Origin: Incurvaria masculella
Taxonomy: Eukaryota > Arthropoda > Insecta > Lepidoptera > Incurvariidae
Length of the DNA stretch: 64,000 bases
Direction: 5' to 3'
NCBI GenBank assembly: GCA_946894095.1
Contig: OX335659.1
Coordinates: 5,711,501-5,775,500 of the forward strand
Part shown: one piece after another, positions 33,145-43,546 of the stretch
Layout of the letters: the number at the start of each line of letters is the position of its first letter
Position numbering within the stretch: position 1 is the stretch's first letter
The notes under the pieces: model-generated
The model's database searches: none
Seen by the model: only the letters and a program-made list of their open reading frames with translations
Told to the model about the DNA's origin: nothing
Made by a program: the position numbers and the translations under genes

Positions 33145-35490
33145 TTTCATGAATGAATGAATGAATAAATTCTTTATTGTGCAATAGGAAACAAGTACAA
33201 TTACAAAAACAATTCGAAACAACAACAAAATTGCACAAAGGCGGACTTATCACTAGGAGTGATTTCTTCCATACAACCTTTGGGGTGATGAGGAGAGACA
33301 ATCTAAAATATCTGTAGGTAGGTACACAATAGCAATTTGAAAGGAAAAGAATAAAGCAAATAAAATAAAAATATATACATACTGTATAAACATACATAAA
33401 CCATAATTTACATAACAATACAAGCATACTTTGAATAAAATAAACTAATATATATAATACAATATACAAAAATATATATTGTATATCCACAATTTAGGAA
33501 CAAATTAAAACAAAACAAAAATATATACCTATTTCTTTGATGATAATAAAAAGAAAGATGTACAGCGATAAAAATAGTATATTCAGATTTCATTTAAATA
33601 AAACTCCTTGATTCTCGACTTGAAAGAGCCGATAGTTTGACAAGAGCGGACGGAGGAAGGCAACGAGTTCCACAGACGTACTGCATGTACAGTGAAGGAG
33701 TTGGAAAAGAAGCAAGTTGTATGGCGGGGAATCGCAAGGATACTGTCGTCGCTAGAACGTAGAGGGAGACCGTGTGAAGATAGGTGCAAGAATCGGGAAC
33801 GAAGGTACTCAGGAGAGTGAGGGTTATTTAAGACCCCAAAAAGAAGAGTGATTATGTGACAGTTCCTTCGATAACGAATGGGTAGCCATTTAAGCTGACG
33901 ACGGTACTGCGATACATGGTCGTATTTACGCAGACCATATATGTAGCGAATGCAGAGATTCTGTAAACGTTCCAATTTATCAAGGAGAACTTCAGTTAAA
34001 TCCAAAAAGCACACATCTGCATAATCTAAAATTGGAAGTAGGAGAGTTTGCGTCAACGTGATTTTGGTACGGATTGGAAGGAAACTCTGTAAGCGTTTTA
34101 AAGAGTGGGCGGCAGCAAAGATTTTCCTGCTGATCTCATTTACCTGGGGCGCCCATGACAGGGTGTCATCAATTAAAATGCCTAGATTTTTTACTGTTTT
34201 AGAGTACGGTATAACTACTTCATTGTAGATTACCGCTGGTAATGTATTGTGATCAATCTTCGATACAAGTCTAGGGCTGCCGACTATTATGACTTGTGAT
34301 TTCATAGGATTTACCGTCAGACCAAATGATTTTGTCCAATTTAGGATATGATCCAAATTCACATTCATTTCTGATACGGTATGTGCCAAATTATCAAAGG
34401 AGCAATGCAAGTACAGCTGTAAGTCATCGGCATAAAGGTGGTAAAGAGAAGTTAACATATTTGTAATTAGATTAATAAATATAGAGAATAACAGAGGAGA
34501 TAACACGCCACCCTGTGGAACACCAGCAGTTAAATCAGCCCAGTCAGAACACACATTGTCAATTCTGATACACTGATGTCGACCACAGAGATAAGACGCG
34601 AACCAGTCAAGCACTGCCGGAGATAAGTTAAGCGTTCGTAGAATACCAAGCATGATGTCAAAGTCAACTGTATTGAATGCATTGCTAAAGTCCAACAAAG
34701 TTAAGACTGTAAGATTCTTGTTTTCCATATTTGTTCGGACATCTTCAGTTACTTTGACGAGAGCAGTAACGGTGCTGTGGCAAGGTCGGAAACCTGACTG
34801 CATTGGGTTCAGCAAGTGATTGCCGGCAAGGAAGGTGGCCAACTGCTGGTGAACAATGCGCTCCAGAATTTTTGACAATACAGGTAAAATAGAAATAGGG
34901 CGATATTGACTGAAAGAAGAAGGATTTGAAATTTTTGGGACAGGAATGATGTAAGCCCTTTTCCAGGTACTCGGAAAAGATCCACTGGATAGGGAATGAT
35001 TTAGAATAAATGTAATTATAGGTAGCAGTTCGGCCAGCAGTGGTGAGAGCATGTCGAGGCTAATGCAGTCGGCACCTACAGCTTTTGTTGAAATTGAATT
35101 CAGGATCAGCTTAACTTCACGGTCAGTGACTTGGCGAAATGTAAATGAAGCATGCTCCGGAGTTGGTAAAGCTGAAAGCTGAAGAAGAGTTTGACATTTT
35201 ACCACTTGATCAATTGTGGTGAGAGGAGAGGAGAAATGCCTGTTAAGGGCGTTGATGTCGATGTTGTTACTGACAGTAGAAGACTTTTTACCAACTCCAA
35301 GAGTTTTAAGAAATTTCCAAGCATTGACGGGAGAGCTATTTTCGAGAGTATTATGAATGTGGCGTCTTTGGGCATCCCTACACATCCTGTTACACCGATT
35401 CCTGAGCAGCCTGTACTTGGTGCGATTTGCATCGGAAGGATTATGTTTAAGTTTCATCATGCCTGTCTAGGCAAAATTTGTATTTAATCA
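33145..35490 (-). mobile_element. 5'-truncated non-LTR retrotransposon, LINE-3
   Basis: Minus-strand element with an RT ORF (33583-35460) and about 440 bp of AT-rich 3' UTR. It ends in CACAATAAAGAATTTATTCA followed by a TTCA repeat tail (33145-33180). The endonuclease domain expected upstream is absent, so the copy is truncated near 35490. It belongs to the same family as the fragment at 1-755, as the RT residues and the SSHGLPLRS segment show. Confidence 0.85.
33583..35460 (-). CDS. Reverse transcriptase of LINE-3 (625 codons, uninterrupted)
   Basis: RT motifs in order: an LxxWKRAYIIPVPK strand, FSQYRPISILPVLSKILE, SGFRPCHST, LLDFSNAFNTVD (first catalytic Asp), TAGVPQGGVLSPLLFS, YADDLQLY at 34412-34434 (catalytic pair), GLTVNPMKSQ, KTVKNLGILIDD, then the thumb and a basic C-terminal tail ending KSRIKEFYLNEI. 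In the family it primes cDNA synthesis on nicked target DNA. The ATG pair at 35455-35460 may not be native: an in-frame TAG lies just upstream and another frame is open there, suggesting a frameshift near the truncation point. No stop codon across 625 codons implies recent insertion. Without an endonuclease it is unlikely to be autonomous. Confidence 0.85.
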   Translation of the reverse strand: MMKLKHNPSDANRTKYRLLRNRCNRMCRDAQRRHIHNTLENSSPVNAWKFLKTLGVGKKSSTVSNNIDINALNRHFSSPLTTIDQVVKCQTLLQLSALPTPEHASFTFRQVTDREVKLILNSISTKAVGADCISLDMLSPLLAELLPIITFILNHSLSSGSFPSTWKRAYIIPVPKISNPSSFSQYRPISILPVLSKILERIVHQQLATFLAGNHLLNPMQSGFRPCHSTVTALVKVTEDVRTNMENKNLTVLTLLDFSNAFNTVDFDIMLGILRTLNLSPAVLDWFASYLCGRHQCIRIDNVCSDWADLTAGVPQGGVLSPLLFSIFINLITNMLTSLYHLYADDLQLYLHCSFDNLAHTVSEMNVNLDHILNWTKSFGLTVNPMKSQVIIVGSPRLVSKIDHNTLPAVIYNEVVIPYSKTVKNLGILIDDTLSWAPQVNEISRKIFAAAHSLKRLQSFLPIRTKITLTQTLLLPILDYADVCFLDLTEVLLDKLERLQNLCIRYIYGLRKYDHVSQYRRQLKWLPIRYRRNCHIITLLFGVLNNPHSPEYLRSRFLHLSSHGLPLRSSDDSILAIPRHTTCFFSNSFTVHAVRLWNSLPSSVRSCQTIGSFKSRIKEFYLNEI

Positions 35491-35710
35491 AAGTTTAATA
35501 CCGGTGTTACTAGTTCTGGCAGTGACGGGAGATGGCGCTAGTTAGAAAAGTCATAGTACCTGCGAAAATAAGAAGTACTCAGCAATTTTTGTACGACGTT
35601 AGTAGTCTATCCCTATTACCCTTTGTGTATGTCTTTATCCTGCTTGTAGTTAGATATTGATAATGAGCTTGAATCGTAGATAAGACTCCACTATATTAAA
35701 CCAATTGGAT

Positions 35711-36410
35711 TGATTATCCCGCTCAACTCCCCATACAAACGGGAAAAGAAGATCACGCCCATATTTCTTGTCAGAGATCCCAAATTTTGCTCAAAATAGC
35801 TCTATTTGATCGAAATAGATGTCTAATGACCGTTAGCATTGTGAAATTGTGTTTCGTTTCTAAGTTATAAAGTCCGAGGTTGAGATAAATAGTCGCATCA
35901 GAAACTAAGACTAACGGAAAGTAGTACTTTGTGACGTCACTTTGACACATTTTGTATGGACGAAATCTCAAAGTAATGCGAATTGACGTCACAAAGTACT
36001 ACTTTTCGTTAGTCTTAGTTTCTGTTACGACTATTTATCTCAGCCGAAAGTTCGAATTTTTCGCGCCTTTTTTACAATAACTTTGGAGGTGGATTACGCA
36101 ATGATAAAGTAAGGACGTCTTAAAAAGATTAGTCATCAGACATAGCTTATTTAATCAAGATTTATAATCTTTTTGGTTTTTGTTAGATTTTTGACTACAG
36201 CTGTCGTGGTTTACTTTTAGCTATAAGTCGTTTTGTAATTACAATTTTCGTAAATCTTACCAAATCATACACTATGCACATTGTCTTTTTTGTGGACATG
36301 TTGCATCTTCCTCATCACGGAGCCTGTCTTTTTCTTTGAAACAGAGAAGGTCCCAGAGCGCAACAGCACAGTTTTGTACCGTGCCCGCGAATGAGTTAGT
36401 CCCGCCGGGT
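35711..36410 (-). mobile_element. TTAA MITE family R550, near-full copy with nested MITE
   Basis: Inverse of 41067-41616: CCCGCTCAACTCCCCATACA at the left, GATCACGCCCATATTTCTTG, GGTTTACTTTTAGCTATAAG, CATGTTGCATCTTCCTCATC and CCCGCGAATGAGTTAGTCCC at the right. It is split by the 170 bp MITE at 35877-36046 inside the box reading AAGTCCGA / CCGAAAGTTCG. Confidence 0.85.
35877..36046. mobile_element. CRE-bearing MITE, single copy nested in R550
   Basis: Near-perfect palindrome: GGTTGAGATAAATAGTCGCA ... and the inverted end GGCTGAGATAAATAGTCGTA, arms about 65 bp. Each arm contains the full CRE palindrome TGACGTCA (35932-35939, 35984-35991). The intact site at about 41450 shows the uninterrupted target. 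Confidence 0.85.
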
Positions 36411-36969
36411 TTGAAAATGTGGAGTCTTAGAGCAATTTATTAGGGGCGGAAAGACTGTAGAAGAATTCACAGATTCAGACACACGGACTTGAGATTTCCT
36501 GGATTATTTTCAATAGTCTGAATTTCTTACACCTTTTCTTTCTAATAAGACAGGTATTTTTTTTCAGTTCTTCTATATTTCTCTCATTGAAAATTCATAG
36601 ACAAGGCTTTAAAGTATTGTATTTGTGAGAATTTAGTAAAAGTTGTCCTATGCAATTTTTGTTTTTGTTATTATTAAGTGTTATGCCATAGGAAAGGATA
36701 TACAAAAGTAATATTGAAGTTGTTTATTCAGAGATTTGCTTGATTTTAGATGCCATTGAATTTTCGTCAAAGAATAATCGATGTCTTTTTAGTTTTTTAT
36801 TCTATACTAGACAGGGCTAGAGAGTGTGTGTTTCACTGTGTGGTGGCTTATCACAATATCGCTTCTTTTGATTTCACGATTTGTTGATATATATCTTGTT
36901 CACCAAGAAAAAGACAAGCGAGAAAAGCGACAGGTAACGGTGTTATCGTTTCAGCCGTAAAGTAACATG
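36411..36969. other. Unassigned AT-rich stretch
   Basis: Nothing recognised. Confidence 0.35.
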
Positions 36970-37025
36970 GGTTGACGGGACATAGCCCAGCGGCTAGAGC
37001 GATAAAGGGTTCGATAATTCTAAAG
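36970..37025 (+). repeat. tRNA-like SINE head or tRNA pseudogene fragment
   Basis: TAGCCCAGCGGCTAGAGCG fits an A box, and GGGTTCGATAATTC 10 bases later fits a B box, but the spacing is too short for a complete tRNA and no acceptor stem forms. Probably a remnant of a SINE head. Confidence 0.4.
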
Positions 37026-38524
37026 TCGCTGGTTTTTTTACAGGCGATGTAGTTTCCTTATAGAATGTTGGGTGCAAAAGATTAGAAAATTCGGACCGGT
37101 GCGTTTGGAATTATTTAGGTATTTTCAATAATTCGATCTAAAAGATTGAATAAAATATTTAAGTCAAATTTAATGATTGTATATTGCTTAAAACTTTATA
37201 TCCATGTCTTAAGAAAAAGTTTAGAAAAATTGCGTTTTGGGAACATAGCAAAATAAAAAAATCGCTCATTATAATTACAATAAAATATTTAAGTCTCTAA
37301 ATTATTGTTTTCCATATGAGGAATGAACATTAGAACCTCTTATACAAAGTTTATTTATATTATTTCTAATCATTTGTATGCTGATAGAGTGTTTCGATAT
37401 GGTTATGTTGCCGCCGGCTCTAATAACTTAAATATTTTATTGGTTGAATTAAAGATAAAAACATAAATAACTTTGAAAGCCAACTACATAGATTTCTAAA
37501 CTTTTTTAAACAGGACTAAAGCTTTCTCTGTGACAGCAAAAGTGTCGCTCGAACACTTTTTCCCTTGTAGCTCTCATCCGCCAAACAACATGGTAAACAA
37601 ACATAGTTCTGAAATTCCCATATAAAAAAGTCCTATTCATTTCCTTTGTCATTTACATATTTTACTTTATAATATAAACAAATCGGACTGTGGTCTCAAT
37701 ACAAACTGCATGCTCATTTGGTGGCCTAGCTGCGTGTTCGGAGATGGAATTAAACGATCCACTAATAGCCACAGAGGAGTATTCGCAAGGTTGCCACAAG
37801 CTCCGTACGTGCCGGCTCCTCGCGGGAACCGGGAACCGGTTCGCAACATTGTGGCGTCGGCTGCGTCACCTTTCATTATTTTATTCTCCCGTTTTTACCG
37901 CTAGCGGCCATAAAGCTCTATTCACACGGCCAACTTCTCTAAACATATACTCATTATAATAAACTATAGCATTTCTAACAAATTATAAAGCTTAATGTAG
38001 CCTGAAAATAAAATAATAATCCCGTATTTTAAACTCGAACAGAAGTCAGCTGTTTCTCTTGTCTCAAAGACAATGGTTTCCCGTTCGCACTTTTATGTTT
38101 CTTATCTAAGATTGAAATTGCGAATGCAGGTTACGTCATGGCCTGGAACCTATACAATAAAACTTTAAGTTTAAAAACCCGGCTCAACAATAATGCCAAT
38201 AATCAAAATAAAGTGCCCGTGATATGTCACCTAATCCAATAATATGACAGTAGTATCTCCGATTTTATTAATGCTTTATTAAAATTCCTCTAACCAAATC
38301 AAGACCCCTTTTCTAGTATACACTTAAGAGAGAAGTTACCCTATTAATTCCCCTTACTACGGGTGATAACTGTCTACATGCTCTTAATTTTTCTTGTTAG
38401 TTATAAGTAATGTACACTAAGTGTTACTGTTTCTTTTGTTCTTTGTTATTTGTCTTATCTGTTCTATCAAATAATTGTTTGGCAGTAGCATTTAAATCTA
38501 AGTGTGTATTTCATAATTGTGGAC
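37026..38524. other. Unassigned 1.5 kb stretch
   Basis: A GC-rich patch at 37780-37920 is partly open in two frames, but no splice signal or domain supports a gene. Confidence 0.3.
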
Positions 38525-39268
38525 GGAAAAAAAAAATAACAAAAAAAAACCGACTTCAAAGAAAAAGCACTAAAAAGTAAAAAATAACTGCCATTTTTGT
38601 AGTTACGATTTTTGTTATTTTTTTAGTCGGCGTCAGCCGGGCACGCGCTGCGACAATCAACGGAACCTTGGCTACTTTGGCTGACACCGACTCAAAAAAT
38701 AACAAAAATACCTCATAACTTTTGCCTGGGTGAGCCGATTTTGATGATAATTTTTTTAAATGATAGCTAGTGCTTCCCAAGTGGTCCCATTTTAATTTGG
38801 TTAAGTTCTGACAATGATATCCATGAGAAAATAATAAAAGTCTTAAATTTGTATTAAGATGTGCGCGACAAATGGACGAATAACTCAATATAACGCCAAC
38901 CGATTTCGGTGATTTTTTTTTATTGGAAAGGACATGTACAAATTAGTAAGTGAACTTCAGATTCACTAAAAATAAGCAAATAAAAAAAATTAACAAAAAA
39001 AATAACCGACTTCAAAGAAAAAGCACTAAAAAGTAAAAAATAATTTCCATTTTTGTAGTTACGATTTCTGTAATTTTTTGAGTCGGTGTCAGCCAAGGTT
39101 AGGTTAGGTTAGGTTAGGTTAGGTTCTCTTGATTGGCGCAGCGCGTGCCCGGCTGACGCCGACTCAAAAAATAACAGAAATCGTAACTACAAAAATGGAT
39201 TTTTTTTTACTTTTTAGTGCTTTTTCTTTGAAGTCGGTTATTTTTTTTGTTATTTGAAGTCGGTTAAA
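38525..39268. mobile_element. Fold-back element family F, copy 2
   Basis: Begins AACAAAAAAAAACCGACTTC and ends AAGTCGGTTAAAAATA. It contains one partial fold-back unit, a single copy of the hairpin arm (about 38710-38985, including GCTAGTGCTTCCCAAGTGGT), and one full fold-back unit with six AGGTT repeats. Compared with copy 1 it has lost one arm of the large hairpin. Confidence 0.8.
39096..39125 (+). repeat. Interstitial TTAGG array, six units
   Basis: Six uninterrupted AGGTT units at the position that holds nine units in the copy at 14311-14355. Confidence 0.9.
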
Positions 39269-39799
39269 AATATCTTATGTAAACTAGTGAAGTTTATTTG
39301 CGGGTTCTTCTTTACTGAGTTGATCGTTGATGTCGGGTCTTTGTGACATAACTTAGTGTAGTGTGACCAAAAAGTTTAAGTAAATGAAATTTAAAATTGA
39401 AAAAAATGTTATACTAGGTTTTTGAAATTTAAGATTCTAAAAATCATTGTAGAATTCGTTCGATTTTTTTTATTAGACCTTTAAGATTGGAAAATATTGG
39501 CTACTAAAGATTATAATTCAGTTGTCTTTTTTTCCGTTAATTTTCTTTTTGTTTTACATATATTTACAAAATAATAAAAAGATACGGACATAGAATAAAG
39601 CTTCCTTAAGTGATATTTTTTTTATTAAAATCTGACCATTTTAGGGGTAGTGAAACGTTTGGGCCTGGAAGACCCAGATAGTTTAATGGCAATCGCCGTG
39701 CAAAATTGGCCTTGGCCAATGGACAAAGAATGTATTTCTTACAATTTTCAAATCTTAAATTTCCTGTGACTTCACGACAGCTTTAATTGGTCATTCATT
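39269..39799. other. Unassigned AT-rich stretch
   Basis: Nothing recognised. Confidence 0.35.
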
Positions 39800-40130
39800 A
39801 AGAAAGCCGGAGTACGAATACATATTAGACGAGTTTTAGATACAAGAATACAGAACATTATACTTATAGTAGACGAGATTGAGATAAAAGAATACAAAAT
39901 ATGTAGGAAGCGGGAGATTCTACGAGTAGAAATAGTAGACGAGTTGTAGATATACGTATACAAGAATACGAATAGTAGACAAGTTGTGGATGCAAGAATA
40001 TAGAAGATTAAGAAAGCGAGAGTTTCTACGAATACGAATAGTAACTTACGAAATTCTACGATTACGAATACGAGTTGAAGATACAAAAATACAGAAGATT
40101 GTAAGCGGGAGTTTCTACGAATGTGGATAG
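39800..40130 (+). repeat. Degenerate minisatellite
   Basis: Irregular repetition of GCGGGAGTTTCTACGAATAC, GAATAGTAGACGAGTTG, GATACAAGAATACAGAAGAT and variants, period roughly 75-80 bases. The 129-codon minus-strand frame at 39772-40161 simply reads through it. Confidence 0.65.
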
Positions 40131-41066
40131 GAAGATATGAACCGATCAAACATGTTTGCAAAAGTTTTAGTTTATCGACAAATTCTTCATTGGCATCATC
40201 TGCATGTTCAATAATATCGAGGGCTCACTTCAAGAATGCATAAAGTAAAAAAAGTCGATTTAGACTTAATGCATTTAATGATGCAAGTTTGTTCTAAATT
40301 ATTTGCGCTAAAATCTACAAAAACATACTGTATCGTACACTGACAAGGTCCAAAGATATCGAAATATTTGCATCCTAAATATATGTGTAACTTTTTTTTT
40401 TGTAAATTTTAAAATTTCGTTATCTCAATACAATTTATTCTCACTTCATGCTTTCTTGAAGTAAGCCCTCGTTATTCTTGGTAATAGTTCAAACGAGGTG
40501 TGAGCACTGCTTAACATCACTAATTCAGACCAGACCAGTTAATACTACCTTTAAATGGTTTTGTTCGTATTCGCACCACTCCTATGTATGGTAACAAGTG
40601 GTATTACGCAATTATTGTGGAAGTGCACTAGATGAGGCGAAAAGAAGGGTAAACTATTCATTTGCACATGAAATAGTAATTGTATAATTGTGTTTATTTC
40701 CATGAGGGCGTGAAAGAAACCATATTTTATAATGTTTTAAAAAATAACTACTACTTATTTTGAAATTAAAAAAAGGTGAAAGATTCATTCATGGTCTAGT
40801 TATATTTGAAATCTATAAAGGTTATATATTGGACGCTCATATTCTCCGTTCAAACTTTTTTTATGAACGTTTACGAATATTTGTTTAATTTGAAAACACA
40901 GAGCACCAGCGACTTTCAGTTGTATTTGTAAATTATAGCTAGACCGTCATTCTACATATTGACTTTTTGGGTTATTGAAATTCTTCGTAGTTATTTTTCA
41001 ATATAATTCAATGTTGTTTTACTTACGTCCTTATCAAATTGAACGCAATAGGCTCTTATCACGCCC
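40131..41066. other. Unassigned AT-rich stretch
   Basis: Nothing recognised. Confidence 0.35.
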
Positions 41067-41616
41067 TTAAGGCGGCCCAACCCGGCGGGCCTAACTCATT
41101 CGCTGGCACGGTACAAAACCGTGCTGTTGCGCTCTGGGACCTTCTCTGTTTCAAAGAATAAGACAGGCTCGGTGATGAGGAAGATGCAACATGTCCACAA
41201 AAAAGACAATGTGCATAATGTATGATTTGGTAAGATTTACGAAAAATTTAATTTCAAAACAACTTATAGCTAAAAGTAAACCACGACCGCTGTAGTCAAA
41301 AATCTAACAAAAACCAAATATATCATAAATCTTGATTAAATAAGCTAGTTCTGATGACTAATCTTTTTACGATGTTCTTACTTTATCATTGCGTAATCCA
41401 CCTCCAAAGTTATCGTATAAAACGCGTGAAAAATTCGAACTTTCGGACCTTATAACTTAGAAACTAAACACAATTTTACAATGCCAATGGTCATCAGACA
41501 TCTAGTTCGATCAAATAAAGCAATTTTGAGCAAAATTTTGGATCTCTGACAAGAAATATGGGCGTGATCTTCTTTCCCCTTTTGTATGGGGAGATGAGCG
41601 GGTTGGGCCACCTTAA
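41067..41616 (+). mobile_element. TTAA MITE family R550, complete copy
   Basis: TTAA at 41067-41070 and 41613-41616 flank termini GGCGGCCCAACCCG and its inverse (GGTGGCCCAACCCGC read from the right). The interior carries no coding frame. Other copies: 23436-23630, 35711-36410 and 56797-56942. The TTAA duplication suggests a piggyBac-like transposase (inference). Confidence 0.85.
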
Positions 41617-42126
41617 ATAAAAATCAAGTTCTGCAGCTGTGCTCGACCAGTGTGTCAACCAAATGTGTCAGCATTTGTCAATCCTCAAAAAATGTATAGC
41701 TATTCCATCCTTGAGTGTAATACCTAGAAAAAAATACTGGTTCTAGTTTTCCACAACAATGCAAGAACGAAGGCACAAAATAGACGAAAATATTTCGGCT
41801 ATCATGGGCCCCTGTAATAATTTAGCCTTCATTACCATGACTTTTGTGTTGACGAGAACGCGCGTGCGAAGAGATATTGTATTCGTTTATCTGTTTTTTG
41901 TATTTTTACTTTTACTTGTATTATTATCTGTTTTTAATTTTTGGATTTTTCATTGTTTAGTTTGATGATGATTTACGCATGTTGTATTGACATCTCGTAG
42001 AATGCACACGTAATTCTTATTTTATTATGTTATCTTAGTAATGTTAAGTGTATAATTATGTTTCTCGATCTATTAAATAAATAAATAAAAATGAATTAAT
42101 ATTAACAAGATATTTCACCATTGCAG
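41617..42126. other. Unassigned; ends in a LINE-like TAAA tail
   Basis: ATTAAATAAATAAATAAAAA at 42073-42092 looks like a retroelement or processed-transcript tail. No RT frame precedes it in this stretch. Confidence 0.35.
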
Positions 42127-42192
42127 ACGGCGCCAGATCCCACCGAACCGTCCTCGCCGGGCGCCGAGCGGACAGCGGGCGGCCGCGACTGA
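42127..42192 (+). CDS. Candidate 3'-terminal coding exon, GC-rich
   Basis: A good acceptor (ATATTTCACCATTGCAG) ends at 42126. The following 22 codons, read in phase 0, encode TAPDPTEPSSPGAERTAGGR plus D and stop at TGA. The Pro/Ser/Glu-rich composition and high GC contrast with the AT-rich flanks and would suit a disordered protein tail. The other two phases are also open for some distance, which GC-richness alone can produce. No upstream exon was found. Downstream, 42193-42840 would be 3' UTR, including the short minisatellite at 42241-42353. Confidence 0.35.
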   Translation, partial: TAPDPTEPSSPGAERTAGGRD

Positions 42193-42240
42193 ACCCCTCA
42201 GCACCCTGTTCGTGGCGCGTCAACACCCTGGGGCAGCCCT

Positions 42241-42353
42241 GACGTCCAACATCTACTGGCAGACGGACGACCGAACGTGTAGTGGCAGACTGACACCCGA
42301 ACATCTAGTGGCAGACTTTCGCCTAAACATCTAGTGCCCGAACATCTAAAGGC
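42241..42353 (+). repeat. Short tandem repeat, about 26 bp units
   Basis: Five diverged units containing CGAACATCTAGTGGCAGAC-like sequence. Some units are truncated. Confidence 0.6.
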
Positions 42354-42842
42354 AGCGTCGACACACCGTGGGATCTATGAATAAGTGCCGTTGCAACAAA
42401 TTGACTGTATGTATAGTTATTTTATAGTATGTGGTGATACTTGGTTTGTTAAGAGCTGGTTTGGGGAGTGTTGAAGTAACGTATAGTAATTTCAGTCAAC
42501 TGGTGATCTATTTAATGAAACATGTCCTTTCACTAGCGATAAAAAAAGTCATAATCGCATATCTGCGTCATCTCATGTCACATTGTATTACATACTATGT
42601 GCATCATTTAAGTAATGGTAATATCATATTTTATAGTTTGTCTACCATGTATCGTATGTTGCCTTCGAAAATCGGCGATTCTGTGTTTTACGAGTACCTG
42701 GAGCTAACACCTGACTTTATTGAGTCACTTTTTAGGTTCTAGTATCTTCCGACTACTTAAATTTACGTAACTAAGGCACCAGTGCTAAGACCAGTTATTG
42801 TTACTGAATTGAATGTAGACTGAATTTCAAACAATCCACACA
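42354..42842. other. Unassigned; possible 3' UTR
   Basis: Non-repetitive within the window. The 103-codon frame at 42431-42742 lacks an early ATG and any recognisable domain. Confidence 0.3.
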
Positions 42843-43218
42843 TTAAGGTGGGCCCGTAAGCATCAGAAAATTACGCTCCCTATACAAACGTAGTCAAGTA
42901 ATCATTTGAAAACCCCTGTTCCAATTTTTTTAATATTTAGGACTTAATATCAGGCAACAAATATCTATGTCTGCACGTGTTTGTTTTGTCGAAAAAAATA
43001 TCCTGGTTCACACAACAGAGAAAAGAAAATGTGTATGAAGGTATTATTTTGCCTGTTAGTTGACTTGCTTTATATTTTTCAGCAAAACAAAAACGTGCAG
43101 ACACAGATATTAATTGTAGAATATTAGTTACTAAATATCAAGCAAATCGAAATAGTGTTTTTCAAATGATTAGTAAACTACGTTTGTATAGGGGACACTG
43201 CTTACGGGCCGTTCTTAA
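42843..43218. mobile_element. TTAA MITE family M377, copy 2
   Basis: Starts TTAAGGTGGGCCCGTAAGCA and ends at TTAA 43215-43218 with the inverted GAACGGCCCGTAAGC. The left breakpoint of the 4751 bp tandem duplication (43044) falls inside it. Confidence 0.75.
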
Positions 43219-43546
43219 GAATGACCCATAAGCTTTGCTCACCATACAAATGTAATTTATTAATATATTTATAATATTATATGTATCAGGCAACAAATAT
43301 CTGTGTCCGCTCGTTTTTGTTTTTTTTTTTAATCTAAACCGAATCGAATGAATCCAATAAGAAAATTCACATATTTTAATTTTGGTGTGGTTTGAACCAG
43401 GATATATTTACCGAAAAACAAAAACCATTCGGACACAAATGTTTATTGCCTTATATTAAATACCAAATATCAAACAAATTGGAAAAGTTGTTTTAGATGA
43501 TTAGTAAAGTACGTTTGTATGGAGAGCGCGATTTTCTGACGCCTAT
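43215..43546. mobile_element. MITE family M377, copy 3, right end truncated
   Basis: Shares TTAA with copy 2 and runs TTAAGAATGACCCATAAGCT ... ACGTTTGTATGGAGAGCGCG, ATTTTCTGACGC. The outermost GGGCCCACCTTAA is missing. The duplicate lies at 47966-48297. Confidence 0.7.

Noticed and set aside
32867..33490. 207-codon hydrophobic minus-strand frame
   Set aside because: It starts inside the AT-rich 3' UTR of LINE-3 and runs across its end into flanking DNA. The composition (Ile, Phe, Tyr, Cys) is what AT-rich DNA gives by chance, and no motif is present.
36970..37025. Possible functional tRNA gene
   Set aside because: A and B boxes are present, but the spacing is too short and no cloverleaf or acceptor stem forms, so it was called a SINE-head remnant.
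39772..40161. 129-codon minus-strand frame
   Set aside because: It reads through a degenerate minisatellite; the repeats in the peptide mirror the DNA repeats.
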